Positions 1 to 10,519 of a DNA stretch of 39,085 nucleotides are shown here, in pieces; the first letter of the stretch is position 1, and each line of letters opens with the position of its first letter. Location: assembly GCA_905235585.1 (NCBI GenBank), contig CAJOME010000003.1, positions 1 to 39,085 on the forward strand, given 5' to 3'. The stretch comes from an uncultured Lachnospiraceae bacterium. Lineage in GTDB: Bacteria; Bacillota; Clostridia; Lachnospirales; Lachnospiraceae. Below the pieces are notes generated by a model. The model did no database searches. It worked only from the letters and a program-made list of their open reading frames with translations, and was not told where the DNA came from. A program made the translations under genes and the position numbers.

Positions 1-200
1 GCCTTATCTGCGCCGCGGCTCAAGGCCTCTATGCCTATGGCACCCGTCCCGGCAAACACATCAATAAAATACGCTCCGGGTACGTAGGTCTGTATGGTAT
101 TGAAGAGAGTCTCCTTATATCTGTCCAGTGTCGGTCTGGTATCTGTCCCCGGCAGACTCTTGAGCTCTATCCTTCTTGCGCTGCCTGCGATGACCCTCAT
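1..200 (-). CDS. rsmD: 16S rRNA (guanine966-N2)-methyltransferase RsmD, N-terminal part (runs off window edge)
   Basis: Reverse complement from ATG at 200 reads MRVIAGSARRIELKSLPGTDTRPTLDRYKETLFNTIQTYVPGAYFIDVFAGTGAIGIEALSRGADKA, typical RsmD N-terminus with SAM-binding DxFAGTGAxGxEALSRG. Confidence 0.88.
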   Translation of the reverse strand, partial: MRVIAGSARRIELKSLPGTDTRPTLDRYKETLFNTIQTYVPGAYFIDVFAGTGAIGIEALSRGADK

Positions 201-203
201 ATT

Positions 204-2462
204 TTACAGTCTCACTTTCGTGCCTTTGCCGTCTCTCTTTGAGAGCTTGACATGTGTCAGTGCCATTTCACGTCCCTTATATTCTATGACTCTTTCGTCA
301 GCGAAATTCATAAAATATACTTCCTCGACCCTGTCAGTATCAGCCAGCTTCATACCTCTTACGCCTACAGCTCCTTTTTTCTTTTCCGGTATCTCTGACA
401 TAGAGAAACGTATGAAGAAGCCTCCCTCGGTCTGGAGCATCACCTGCCTGTCAGTCTCCTCGTCATATTTTCTTATCCGGCAGAGCTCATCGTCTTTACC
501 CAAAGAGGTAGCGGCTACAGTACGCTTCGTCATGACATCGAATTCCGAACCGTCCACAAGCTTCAGCATCGCTTTACGGGTAATAAATACAAGCCTGGCT
601 TTTGTGATCGCATCAAGATCATCAAGGAATACAAAGGTTTCCCTGGATGAGTCAAATTTGCTGAGATTGTCTATAGGTATGCCCTTGTCACGCAGCTTGG
701 TAAGCGGCAGATCGAGCACCCTGATGATATGGAGCATACCGGTGTTTGTGAAAATACCGACTCGTCCTGTGTTTTTGGTAAGAAAAGCATATCTGAACGC
801 AGCTTCATCGCTTTCGATAGCTTCTCTGTTTCTTTCATACGTCGTCGTATCAATGGTCCGGGCATATCCAAACCTGTCCATCACAAAATAGACATCGGTC
901 TCTTCTATCGGCTTTTCGGTAAAGGCCTCGGTGACAGCATCGGTGATCTCTGTCCTGCGATCCCTGCCGTATTTTGTTGAGATATCATCAAGATCCTTTA
1001 TTAAGCGTTTTTTCATCGAAGCAGGCTTTTCGAGCAGATCCTTATATTCCGCTATAGCCTTAAGCGTAGCGTCATGCTCTCTTAACAGGGCATTGAGCTC
1101 CAGACCTATCAGCTTGGCGAGTCTCATATCGAGTATCGCGTTGGCCTGATTCTCGGTGAAATGAAAGCTCTTCGCCTCCTTTTCGGATACTCTGGATTTG
1201 AAGCTGATACCTGTAGTGTCGCCTGTAGTCAGACATCTCATCGCGGCAGGCCTGTCCTTTGATCCTCTCAGAGTCTCGACGATAAGATCAATAAGATCGG
1301 TCGCCTTGATGAGCCCCTCCTGTATCTCTTTTCGCCCCTCTTCCTTTTCAAGCAGGTTTGTGTATTTGCGTGTATTGAGATCATACAGAAATGCCGTATG
1401 CGCGGAGAAGACCGACTTAAGGCTCATGGTCTCCGGTCTGCCGTCATGGACCGCCAGCATATTCACGCCAAAGGTATCCTCCAGCTTTGTTTTCGTATAG
1501 AGGAGGTTCTTCAGATTGTCTGTATCGGTATCACGCTTGCATTCGATGACTATACGGATGCCCTCTTTGGAGGACTGGTTTGAGATATCGACGATGTCCG
1601 TTGTTTTTTTGGTCTCGACCAGATCTATGACATCAGACATAAACTTGCCTATGCCCGCACCGATCATGGTATAGGGTATCTCCGTGATGACCAGAAGCTT
1701 ATGGCCGTTTTTGCCCTTTTCTTCCGTTACACGCCCTCTTACCTTTATCTTTCCCGTACCGGACTCATATATGGACAAAAGCTCGGAAGCATTGGTAATG
1801 ATGCCGCCTGTCGGAAAATCAGGACCCTTCACATAGAGCATCAGCTCCTCTGTGGACATTTCGGGATTATTCAGGTACGCCTTTTCAGCCTCTATCACTT
1901 CCTTCATGTTGTGGGTCGGGGTCGATGTGGCCATACCGACCGCTATACCCTCAGAACCGTTTATCAGAAAGTTCGGTATCTTTACGGGCAGTACCTCGGG
2001 CTCCTTCTCGGTCTCATCAAAGTTTGGCAGGAAATCAACGGTATTCTTATCAAGATCCTTTAAGAATGCCTCTTCCGTAATGGGTTCAAGCCTTGCCTCC
2101 GTATATCTCATCGCAGCGGCTCCGTCTCCTTCTATGGAGCCGAAATTGCCGTGTCCGTCAACAAGTATACGTCCCTTTTTAAAGTCCTGTGCCATCACTA
2201 CAAGTGAATCATATATCGAGGAGTCCCCGTGCGGATGATATTTACCCATTGTATCACCGACTATACGGGCGCATTTCCTGTACGGTCTGTCTGAACGCAG
2301 TCCAAGCTCTCCCATATCATACAGAGTCCTTCTCTGTACCGGCTTAAGTCCGTCCCTTACATCCGGTATAGCTCTTGATATTATGACAGACATGGCATAG
2401 TCGATATACGACTTTTGCATGATATCAGAATATTCGCTGTCGATTATATTCTTCGAATCCAT
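204..2462 (-). CDS. parC: DNA topoisomerase IV subunit A (ParC/GyrA family)
   Basis: 752 aa; IISRAIPDVRDGLKPVQRRTLYDM and YHPHGDSSIYDSLVVMAQDF motifs; directly downstream of the B subunit. Assigned to topo IV rather than gyrase from the parE-parC arrangement and length. Confidence 0.85.
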   Translation of the reverse strand: MDSKNIIDSEYSDIMQKSYIDYAMSVIISRAIPDVRDGLKPVQRRTLYDMGELGLRSDRPYRKCARIVGDTMGKYHPHGDSSIYDSLVVMAQDFKKGRILVDGHGNFGSIEGDGAAAMRYTEARLEPITEEAFLKDLDKNTVDFLPNFDETEKEPEVLPVKIPNFLINGSEGIAVGMATSTPTHNMKEVIEAEKAYLNNPEMSTEELMLYVKGPDFPTGGIITNASELLSIYESGTGKIKVRGRVTEEKGKNGHKLLVITEIPYTMIGAGIGKFMSDVIDLVETKKTTDIVDISNQSSKEGIRIVIECKRDTDTDNLKNLLYTKTKLEDTFGVNMLAVHDGRPETMSLKSVFSAHTAFLYDLNTRKYTNLLEKEEGRKEIQEGLIKATDLIDLIVETLRGSKDRPAAMRCLTTGDTTGISFKSRVSEKEAKSFHFTENQANAILDMRLAKLIGLELNALLREHDATLKAIAEYKDLLEKPASMKKRLIKDLDDISTKYGRDRRTEITDAVTEAFTEKPIEETDVYFVMDRFGYARTIDTTTYERNREAIESDEAAFRYAFLTKNTGRVGIFTNTGMLHIIRVLDLPLTKLRDKGIPIDNLSKFDSSRETFVFLDDLDAITKARLVFITRKAMLKLVDGSEFDVMTKRTVAATSLGKDDELCRIRKYDEETDRQVMLQTEGGFFIRFSMSEIPEKKKGAVGVRGMKLADTDRVEEVYFMNFADERVIEYKGREMALTHVKLSKRDGKGTKVRL

Positions 2463-2484
2463 TTCCTGATCCTTTCCGTATTAT

Positions 2485-4410
2485 CTATACATCCAGCAGT
2501 GCTTCCCTGGCATGCTCGTATATAAAGTCGCGTCTCGGCGATACATCATTTCCCATCAAAAGCTCTGTCGTAGACGAAGCCATACGTGCATCATCTATGG
2601 AGACTCTGCGCATGCGCCGTCTTTCGGGATCGAGAGTAGTCTCCCAAAGCTGCTCTGCGTCCATCTCTCCGAGTCCCTTATATCTCTGCAGTATAAAGTC
2701 GCCCTTATGTGTTTTGCGATACTGAGCCAAAGCCCTGTCATCATAAAGGTACTCCGGCTCGCCCTTTTTTGGCTGGGCGCGGTATAAGGGAGGCATCGCT
2801 ATATACACATGTCCCTCTGTGATAAGCTCCGGCATGAATCTGAAGAACAGTGTGAGCAGCAGCGTCGCGATATGCGCTCCGTCCACGTCGGCATCCGCCA
2901 TGATGATTATCTTGTCATACCTTAGCTTTGATATGTCAAAATCATTGCCGTATCCCTCGGAAAAACCGCAGCCAAAGGAATTGATCATTGTCTTGATCTC
3001 GGCATTCGCGAGCACCTTGTCTATTGAAGCCTTTTCGACATTCAGTATCTTACCCCTGATCGGAAGTATGGCCTGATACATCCTGTTTCTTGCTGTCTTG
3101 GCCGAGCCTCCGGCGGAATCCCCCTCGACTATAAAGATCTCGCACCGGGAGGCATCCCTTGACTCACAGTTCGCAAGCTTGCCGTTAGAATCAAAAGAAT
3201 ACTTCTGCTTCGTAAGAAGGTTTGTCTTGCTCTTCTCCTCGGCCTTTCTTATCTTTGCGGCCTTTTCCGCGCTTGCAAGTATAGCCTTTAGGGTATCAAG
3301 GTTTCTGTCGAAATAAAGCTGCACCTCATCATTAGTGACCTTGGACACCGCTCTTGATGCGTCCTGATTATCAAGCTTTGTCTTTGTCTGTCCCTCAAAT
3401 CTCGGATCGGGATGCTTGATGGATACCACAGCTGTCATACCGTTTCTTATATCGGTACCGTTAAAATTGGCATCCTTATCCTTCAGTATCCCCAGCTGTC
3501 TGGCATAGGTGTTCATTATCTGGGTAAACTGAGCCTTAAAACCTGTGATATGCGTACCGCCCTCAGAGTTGTATATACAGTTACAAAAGCCGAGCACTTC
3601 TTCATGAAATTCATTTACATACTGAAACGCTACCTCGATGGATATATCCTCGGATGTTCCTTTAAAGTATACGATATCGCTTATGGTCTCATTATTGCGG
3701 TTCATATCCTTTACAAAGCCGATCAGTCCATCAGGCTCGTGATATGTGACCTCATCCGGCTCGCTGCCCCTCAGATCCTTATAAATGATCGTAAGTTCGG
3801 GATTGAGATAGGCAGTCTCATGCAGCCTTGACTTTATCTCGTCCGCCTTAAATCTTACGGTATCGAAAATATCCGGATCGGGAGTGAAATTGATACGGGT
3901 ACCGGTCCTGTTGGTCCTTCCTACCACGGGTAGCAGCCCGCCCACAAGCTCTACAGTAGGCACCCCTCTTTCATAATGATCGTGGGAGATCACTCCGTCC
4001 CGCTTTATCGTGATATCGAAGGAGCTTGAGAGTGCATTTACCGCGGATGATCCGACACCGTGCAGGCCGCCGGATGTCTTATAGGAGGCACCGTCAAATT
4101 TGCCTCCGGCATGCAGAGTGGTCAGCACTACTCTTTCGGCGGACACGCCCTTTTCGTGCATGCCGACGGGGATGCCTCTTCCGTTGTCCTCGACAGTAGC
4201 CGAACCGTCAGCTTCAAGCGTGACTTTTATGGTATCGCAGTAACCGGCCAGATGCTCGTCAACGGAATTGTCCATGATCTCATACAGGCAGTGATTCAGA
4301 CCCTTAACTCCGGTAGAGCCTATATACATCCCGGGGCGCAGCCTGACAGGCTCCAGCCCCTCCAGGACTGTTATACTTTGTGCGCCGTAATTATCTTTTT
4401 CAGAAGCCAT
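2485..4410 (-). CDS. parE: DNA topoisomerase IV subunit B (ParE/GyrB family)
   Basis: 641 aa; VRLRPGMYIGSTG, GGLHGVGSSAVNALS, EGDSAGGSAK and IIIMADADVDGAHI motifs. Confidence 0.87.
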   Translation of the reverse strand: MASEKDNYGAQSITVLEGLEPVRLRPGMYIGSTGVKGLNHCLYEIMDNSVDEHLAGYCDTIKVTLEADGSATVEDNGRGIPVGMHEKGVSAERVVLTTLHAGGKFDGASYKTSGGLHGVGSSAVNALSSSFDITIKRDGVISHDHYERGVPTVELVGGLLPVVGRTNRTGTRINFTPDPDIFDTVRFKADEIKSRLHETAYLNPELTIIYKDLRGSEPDEVTYHEPDGLIGFVKDMNRNNETISDIVYFKGTSEDISIEVAFQYVNEFHEEVLGFCNCIYNSEGGTHITGFKAQFTQIMNTYARQLGILKDKDANFNGTDIRNGMTAVVSIKHPDPRFEGQTKTKLDNQDASRAVSKVTNDEVQLYFDRNLDTLKAILASAEKAAKIRKAEEKSKTNLLTKQKYSFDSNGKLANCESRDASRCEIFIVEGDSAGGSAKTARNRMYQAILPIRGKILNVEKASIDKVLANAEIKTMINSFGCGFSEGYGNDFDISKLRYDKIIIMADADVDGAHIATLLLTLFFRFMPELITEGHVYIAMPPLYRAQPKKGEPEYLYDDRALAQYRKTHKGDFILQRYKGLGEMDAEQLWETTLDPERRRMRRVSIDDARMASSTTELLMGNDVSPRRDFIYEHAREALLDV

Positions 4411-4565
4411 TATAAAACCTCATATTTCCGTAATGATCAATGATAGCTGCTATATATTGAAACAATTTCCATATTTTAACACAAGATTTTGGATTTGACA
4501 ATATGTAAACCGAATAAATGTTCGATGTTTGTATTATCCGATCTCTAATGTATAATTATCTAATC

Positions 4566-6113
4566 ATGAAAAAGATCATTACCTGTTTATTTACAGCTAA
4601 CATATTCGCAATGCTTGTGCTTCTGCTGTTCTTTAAGGAGTCTGTTGACTATTATCTTAAAAGAGACTTCATGATGAGTGATATTAAGCTGCTGTTTGTC
4701 GCGCTGATCATATTTCTGTTTATCGCAATCATTATATATCATTATAAAACCGGATTGTCTCTGTTTCTGGAAAGAGCCTCAAAATGGCTTTTTCCGGTCA
4801 CTCTTATCCTGTTGTTTATTTTTGAAGCAGTCTTTGCCGTAAGCGGTTTTTTTTATTCGGATTGGGATCCCGCCGGAGTTCTCAGCGCCGTCTTCAGCCT
4901 GTTTGACGGAAAACCTGAAGATGTGAGCTATTATTATTTCTCCGCGCATCCCAACAACCTGATGCTTGTTCTGATATACTACAGGCTCTTAAAGAGCATC
5001 TCCTTTTTCATACACGGGACATCCGTATATCCTGTACTTTTGTTTCAATGTCTGCTGTTTACGCTGTCAGGAGCTCTTGTTTATTCTATAGCGAAACGCT
5101 TGTCTGATTCAGTGCTTGCGGCATGGATTGCTTTTGTCTTATATGTTTTGGTTATAGGATCTTCACCATGGCTCATCATCACATACTCGGATGAGGTTGG
5201 ATTGATATTTCCGCTTTTAATCCTTCGTTTGTGGCTTTTGGCATATGATAATCATCAGGAAAGGATCACTTGCTTCTTACTTTTCTTTGCCATTGGATCA
5301 CTGTCCTCATTCGGCTACTCCATAAAGCCTCAGATCGTCATTGTAACCATAGCCATATTGATCATATCTTTTATAAATACGTTTCCTTTTAATAAGCAAT
5401 CATTAAGATCATTACTCTACAGTGTTTTTCCATGCGTTTTTGGTATGGCTGTCATGAGCTGTCTGATATCATACATTCTCATACCGTCTATGGAGATTGA
5501 ATACGATAAAACGCGGGCATTTCCCATGACACACTATTTTATGATGGGACTTAACGATGCTACAGACGGTGTATATAACGACGCTGATGGTGATCTGACC
5601 AATTCCATTGAGGATCCGCGTGACAGGAGGCTCGCAAACATGGAAATATCAAAACAGCGCCTGACGGAATACGGAATAAGCGGTTTTATTAAGCACTTGG
5701 CAAAAAAGAGTCTGGTCAATTACGGAGACGGTACTTTTTCTTACGGCATTGACGGCAATTTTTTTGCCGGAAAAGAATTGGGTGACTTTCCCCCTGTCAA
5801 ACCAAATAAGCTTTCTCCCGTCTTAAATGAGATCATTCTGCCTCAGGGCAGGTATTATGAGTTATTTTCCGCGATCCGTCATTCCTTATGGCTTTTTATT
5901 CTTGTCCTCTGCTTAGCTGCGGGCACCCTTTCTTTGATAAGTCATAATGCAAACAATACCTGCTTCTGTGTAATCTTTCTGTCTGTAATAGGTATAACTC
6001 TGTTTGAACTCCTGTTTGAGGCAAAGGCAAGATATCTCTTTGTTTATGTTCCCTTCTTCCTGCTTTCCGCTGTTGGATGCGTCTCTTTTTTCAATAAGTC
6101 TCATCATTCTTAA
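4566..6113 (+). CDS. Polytopic membrane protein, probable GT39/PMT-like glycosyltransferase
   Basis: About 515 aa from MKKIITCLF with many hydrophobic segments and an early extracytoplasmic acidic motif (SDWDPAGVLSAV...YYYFSAHPNNLMLVLIYYRLL). The ORF track opens at 4518, but the MKK start at 4566 is more plausible. Confidence 0.6.
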   Translation: MKKIITCLFTANIFAMLVLLLFFKESVDYYLKRDFMMSDIKLLFVALIIFLFIAIIIYHYKTGLSLFLERASKWLFPVTLILLFIFEAVFAVSGFFYSDWDPAGVLSAVFSLFDGKPEDVSYYYFSAHPNNLMLVLIYYRLLKSISFFIHGTSVYPVLLFQCLLFTLSGALVYSIAKRLSDSVLAAWIAFVLYVLVIGSSPWLIITYSDEVGLIFPLLILRLWLLAYDNHQERITCFLLFFAIGSLSSFGYSIKPQIVIVTIAILIISFINTFPFNKQSLRSLLYSVFPCVFGMAVMSCLISYILIPSMEIEYDKTRAFPMTHYFMMGLNDATDGVYNDADGDLTNSIEDPRDRRLANMEISKQRLTEYGISGFIKHLAKKSLVNYGDGTFSYGIDGNFFAGKELGDFPPVKPNKLSPVLNEIILPQGRYYELFSAIRHSLWLFILVLCLAAGTLSLISHNANNTCFCVIFLSVIGITLFELLFEAKARYLFVYVPFFLLSAVGCVSFFNKSHHS

Positions 6114-6121
6114 TACGTAAA

Positions 6122-6149
6122 ACAGCCGGACTGATTTCAGTCCGGCTGT
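6122..6149 (-). terminator. Intrinsic terminator of eno
   Basis: 12-bp perfect stem acagccggactg / cagtccggctgt with 4-nt loop; on the minus strand followed by TTTT. Lies between convergent genes. Confidence 0.82.
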
Positions 6150-6176
6150 ACATGATCGCTGTGATTGTCGATAGAA

Positions 6177-7499
<1,323 letters not shown>

Positions 7500-7546
7500 T
7501 TAAATCCCCGAAATATCTCATCAGGGTTATTTTTTACGTATTTTTA

Positions 7547-7575
7547 ATCTTATCACAAATGGATTTTATAGTAAA
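7547..7575 (-). promoter_or_regulatory. Predicted sigma-A promoter of eno
   Basis: Minus strand TTTACT - 17 nt - TAAGAT with TG extended -10 (TGATAAGAT), about 70 nt upstream of the eno ATG. Confidence 0.6.
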
Positions 7576-7590
7576 TGGACATATGATCGT

Positions 7591-8268
7591 TCATTCCTTC
7601 AACTTGGAGACTATCCTGTCCTGAGCCTTAAATATACTGTCCGGAGGAATGACTCCGCGCACACAGGATACCGGATAAATATTTGTGTTTCTGCCTACGA
7701 CTGTACCGGGATTTAAGACGGTATTGCAGCCTACCTCCACATGGTCTCCGAGCATGGCACCGAACTTTTTCAAACCGGTCTCCACACTCTCGCCGGATAA
7801 GAAATCCTTTACCACCACAAGCTGCTTGTCGGACTTTACGTTTGAAGTGATGGAGCCGGCTCCCATATGTGAATAAAAACCAAGTATCGAATCCCCCACA
7901 TAGTTGTAATGCGGCACCTGGACATGATTAAAGAGTATCACGTTTTTTAATTCCGTGGAGTTTCCGACTACACAGTCATCACCTACAAGCGCATTCCCTC
8001 TGATAAAAGCGCATTGCCTTACCTCAGTCCGCTCTCCTATGATACAGGGTCCCGTGACCGATACTGTCGGCCATACTCTCGCGCTTCGCGCGATCCATAT
8101 GTTTTCTCCCTTCTTCTCATATATGTCGGGATCGAGATGAGGTCCGATTTTTTTAATGAAATAACTTATCTCCTTTAATGCTTCCCACGGGTATTCAAAC
8201 CCCTCGAGCAGCTCACCGGCTTTAGTCTCGCTAAGCGTATACAGATTCTTTATCTTCGCATTATCCAT
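7591..8268 (-). CDS. Left-handed beta-helix (hexapeptide repeat) nucleotidyl/acyltransferase-like protein
   Basis: 225 aa; hexapeptide-type repeats (WIARSARVWPTVSVTGPCIIGERTEVRQCAFIRGNALVGDDCVVGNSTELKNVILF) as in GlmU-like C-terminal domains; no N-terminal pyrophosphorylase domain. Confidence 0.75.
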   Translation of the reverse strand: MDNAKIKNLYTLSETKAGELLEGFEYPWEALKEISYFIKKIGPHLDPDIYEKKGENIWIARSARVWPTVSVTGPCIIGERTEVRQCAFIRGNALVGDDCVVGNSTELKNVILFNHVQVPHYNYVGDSILGFYSHMGAGSITSNVKSDKQLVVVKDFLSGESVETGLKKFGAMLGDHVEVGCNTVLNPGTVVGRNTNIYPVSCVRGVIPPDSIFKAQDRIVSKLKE

Positions 8269-8336
8269 AATAAACCTTTACCTGACGGAGGCGTTTATAT
8301 CGCTCTGCCCCTTATACTTTTGCAAATCACTGAATT

Positions 8337-8383
8337 CACTCTTTGGTATGCCCTCGGCAGCAAGTGCCTCGGACTGTTCTGAA
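8337..8383 (-). repeat. Copy A of a diverged ~46-bp dispersed repeat in the leader of the LbH gene
   Basis: 39 of 46 positions match 26925-26970 by hand alignment (cactctttggtatgccctcggcagcaagtgcctcggactgttctga vs cactctttggtacgtcctcagcagcaagtgcttcgtgctgtactga); same orientation relative to the downstream gene. Confidence 0.7.
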
Positions 8384-8443
8384 CAGCTGGATCACATCAT
8401 AAAAGATTATAACAACATACTGTTTATAAATAAAGCGATACTG

Positions 8444-10519
8444 TCACTTTGATTTTGAAGACGTCCTTTTTGAGGCGGATACATTGACTCTGCTCACATA
8501 AGAAAGCCTTTCCGATATCTCGCGGTTCAGATCCTTTGATTTGACCATATCCACATACCTGGACACATAACTGTCAAGCTTCTGTCTGAATTCTTCAGGA
8601 GGTATCTCCCCATGTTCGAGCTGTGACAGCCCCTTTTCCCAGCTTGCCGTCATTTTGGGTTCGAGCATGGAAGGAAGGGTCATGAGCACGATCTCGTATA
8701 TCATCTCGCCAAGAGCCGTGGGGGTAAGCACCTGGGTTTTTTTATTCAGCTTAAGATAAGCGTTTTTTATCAGCTTTTCAATGATACCCGCTCTGGTTGC
8801 TGAGGTGCCTATGCCGGCACCCTTTATCTGTGCCCTGAGCTCCTCGTCCTCGATGAGCTGACCGGCATTTTCCATAGCAAGTATCATAGAGCCTGAGGTA
8901 TATCTCTTTGGCGGACTTGTCTTGCCCTCTCTGATGTTATAACCTTTGATATCAACGATATCCCCTTTGCGAAGCCCGCTTAAAAGCCGCATGAGCTCTT
9001 CGCTCTGTGACTCATCCTCATCTGTACCGTCATCCGCATCCGACCTGCTTTCGGATGCATCCGATCCGGTATCCGTGCTGTCCCCCTTACTCTGAGAGTC
9101 TTTTGGCTTGTCCTGTCCCGTGATCTCATAAAACCCGGGTTCTTTTAATACCTTGACGTTGGTGAAAAATTTTTCCTTGCCCACGGCAGCGGTCAGCTGT
9201 ACCTTCTCAAATACGGCAGGGGGATAAAATACGGAAAGAAAGCGCCTTACTATCATGTCATAGACAGACTTCTGCAGATCAGACATGGAAGCAAGCCTTG
9301 ATATGTCTCCGGTAGGTATTATCGCATAATGATCAGTCACCTTGGAGTCATCGACATACTGCGTCTTCGCAAGCCCCTCATACAGCTTTTCATCTCTGAT
9401 GCGAAGCACAAAATCCTTTACCGGAGTATACCGGTACAGACCACTGAGGTTTTTGGTGACCTCTTTCGTGACTGCCTCGGTAAGTACTCTCGCATCTGTC
9501 CGGGGATATGTGGTAAGCTTTGCCTCATAGAGAGTCTGCGCAATATCGAGCGTCTGGTCGGGACTTATCTTAAACCGCTTACTGCAGGCAGCCTGAAGCT
9601 CCGCAAGATTAAACAGTAATGGGGGCTTTTTGCTTTCATCTTTTCTGTCGACCTTGAATATAAGACCGCTGTGAAACTCGGACAGACCATTTATAAGTGC
9701 TTCTGCATCTTTTTTTTCCTTAAAGCCTTTTTCCGAATACAATAGGGGTGACTCGAAGTATTCAGATCCCTTTACCGCCTTCCATTCACCGTTAAAACCG
9801 GTACCGTCCTTATTCAAGACCGCCTGTATCCTGTAAAAGGGCGTTTCGGTAAAGTCTCTTATCTCACGCTCGCGGCGTACCACCATGCCGAGTACACAGC
9901 TCATCACACGCCCCACGGCAATGGCGGTATACTTCTTTGTACCTGCGGCATCGTTCATCATCCTGCCGTATTTTACCGAAAGAGCCCGTGAGAAGTTGAT
10001 ACCCATGGCATAGTCCTCTATTCCGCGCATTATACCGGCGTTCGCGAGATTCCGGTAGGCTTCGTAGGGCTTCGCCTCATTCATGCCGCGGCGTATCTCT
10101 TCTTCGGTGGTCGAGTCGATCCATACCCTGCGTTCGATCATGCCCTCTCGCACACCGCCCTGCATACGGATAAGCTCCTCTATGACCTGACCCTCCCGTC
10201 CCGAGTCACCGGCCCAGAGCACCTCGGAGATATCCTCTCTGTGAAGGCATTTCGTTACTGTTTTGTATTGTTTGCTGGAATTTTTTATAACCGAGTATTT
10301 ATACTCTGTCGGCAGAAAAGGAAGATCCTTAAGATTCCACTTCTTGTATTTTTCATCATAGGCATCGGGATAGAGCATCTCCACGAGATGCCCCACACAC
10401 CATGTTATCACATACGATTCATTCTCGATGAGCCCGTCACCGCGCCCCTTGACACCAAGTATGGTCGCGTATTCTCTTGCGACCGAAGGCTTCTCGGTAA
10501 TGATGAGGATCTTGCCCAC
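8444..10519 (-). CDS. topB: DNA topoisomerase III (type IA), GTG start
   Basis: 691 aa; KILIITEKPSVAREYA, WAGDSGREGQVIEELI, AKLTTYPRTDARVL, GIGTSATRAGIIEKL. Confidence 0.92.
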   Translation of the reverse strand: MGKILIITEKPSVAREYATILGVKGRGDGLIENESYVITWCVGHLVEMLYPDAYDEKYKKWNLKDLPFLPTEYKYSVIKNSSKQYKTVTKCLHREDISEVLWAGDSGREGQVIEELIRMQGGVREGMIERRVWIDSTTEEEIRRGMNEAKPYEAYRNLANAGIMRGIEDYAMGINFSRALSVKYGRMMNDAAGTKKYTAIAVGRVMSCVLGMVVRREREIRDFTETPFYRIQAVLNKDGTGFNGEWKAVKGSEYFESPLLYSEKGFKEKKDAEALINGLSEFHSGLIFKVDRKDESKKPPLLFNLAELQAACSKRFKISPDQTLDIAQTLYEAKLTTYPRTDARVLTEAVTKEVTKNLSGLYRYTPVKDFVLRIRDEKLYEGLAKTQYVDDSKVTDHYAIIPTGDISRLASMSDLQKSVYDMIVRRFLSVFYPPAVFEKVQLTAAVGKEKFFTNVKVLKEPGFYEITGQDKPKDSQSKGDSTDTGSDASESRSDADDGTDEDESQSEELMRLLSGLRKGDIVDIKGYNIREGKTSPPKRYTSGSMILAMENAGQLIEDEELRAQIKGAGIGTSATRAGIIEKLIKNAYLKLNKKTQVLTPTALGEMIYEIVLMTLPSMLEPKMTASWEKGLSQLEHGEIPPEEFRQKLDSYVSRYVDMVKSKDLNREISERLSYVSRVNVSASKRTSSKSK

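Noticed and set aside
94-891. 265-aa plus-strand ORF
   Set aside because: Entirely antisense to rsmD/parC, low-complexity Ser/Leu-rich translation; the minus-strand parC frame is unambiguous. The same reasoning applies to the other plus-strand ORFs lying antisense to the called genes.
204-4410. gyrA/gyrB assignment for the type II topoisomerase pair
   Set aside because: B-then-A order, subunit lengths and a non-oriC context (no recF/dnaN nearby) fit parE/parC better; a phylogeny would settle it.
7506-7527. CUGAUGA string in the eno leader, resembling a hammerhead ribozyme core
   Set aside because: No matching GAAA core strand or three-stem arrangement nearby.
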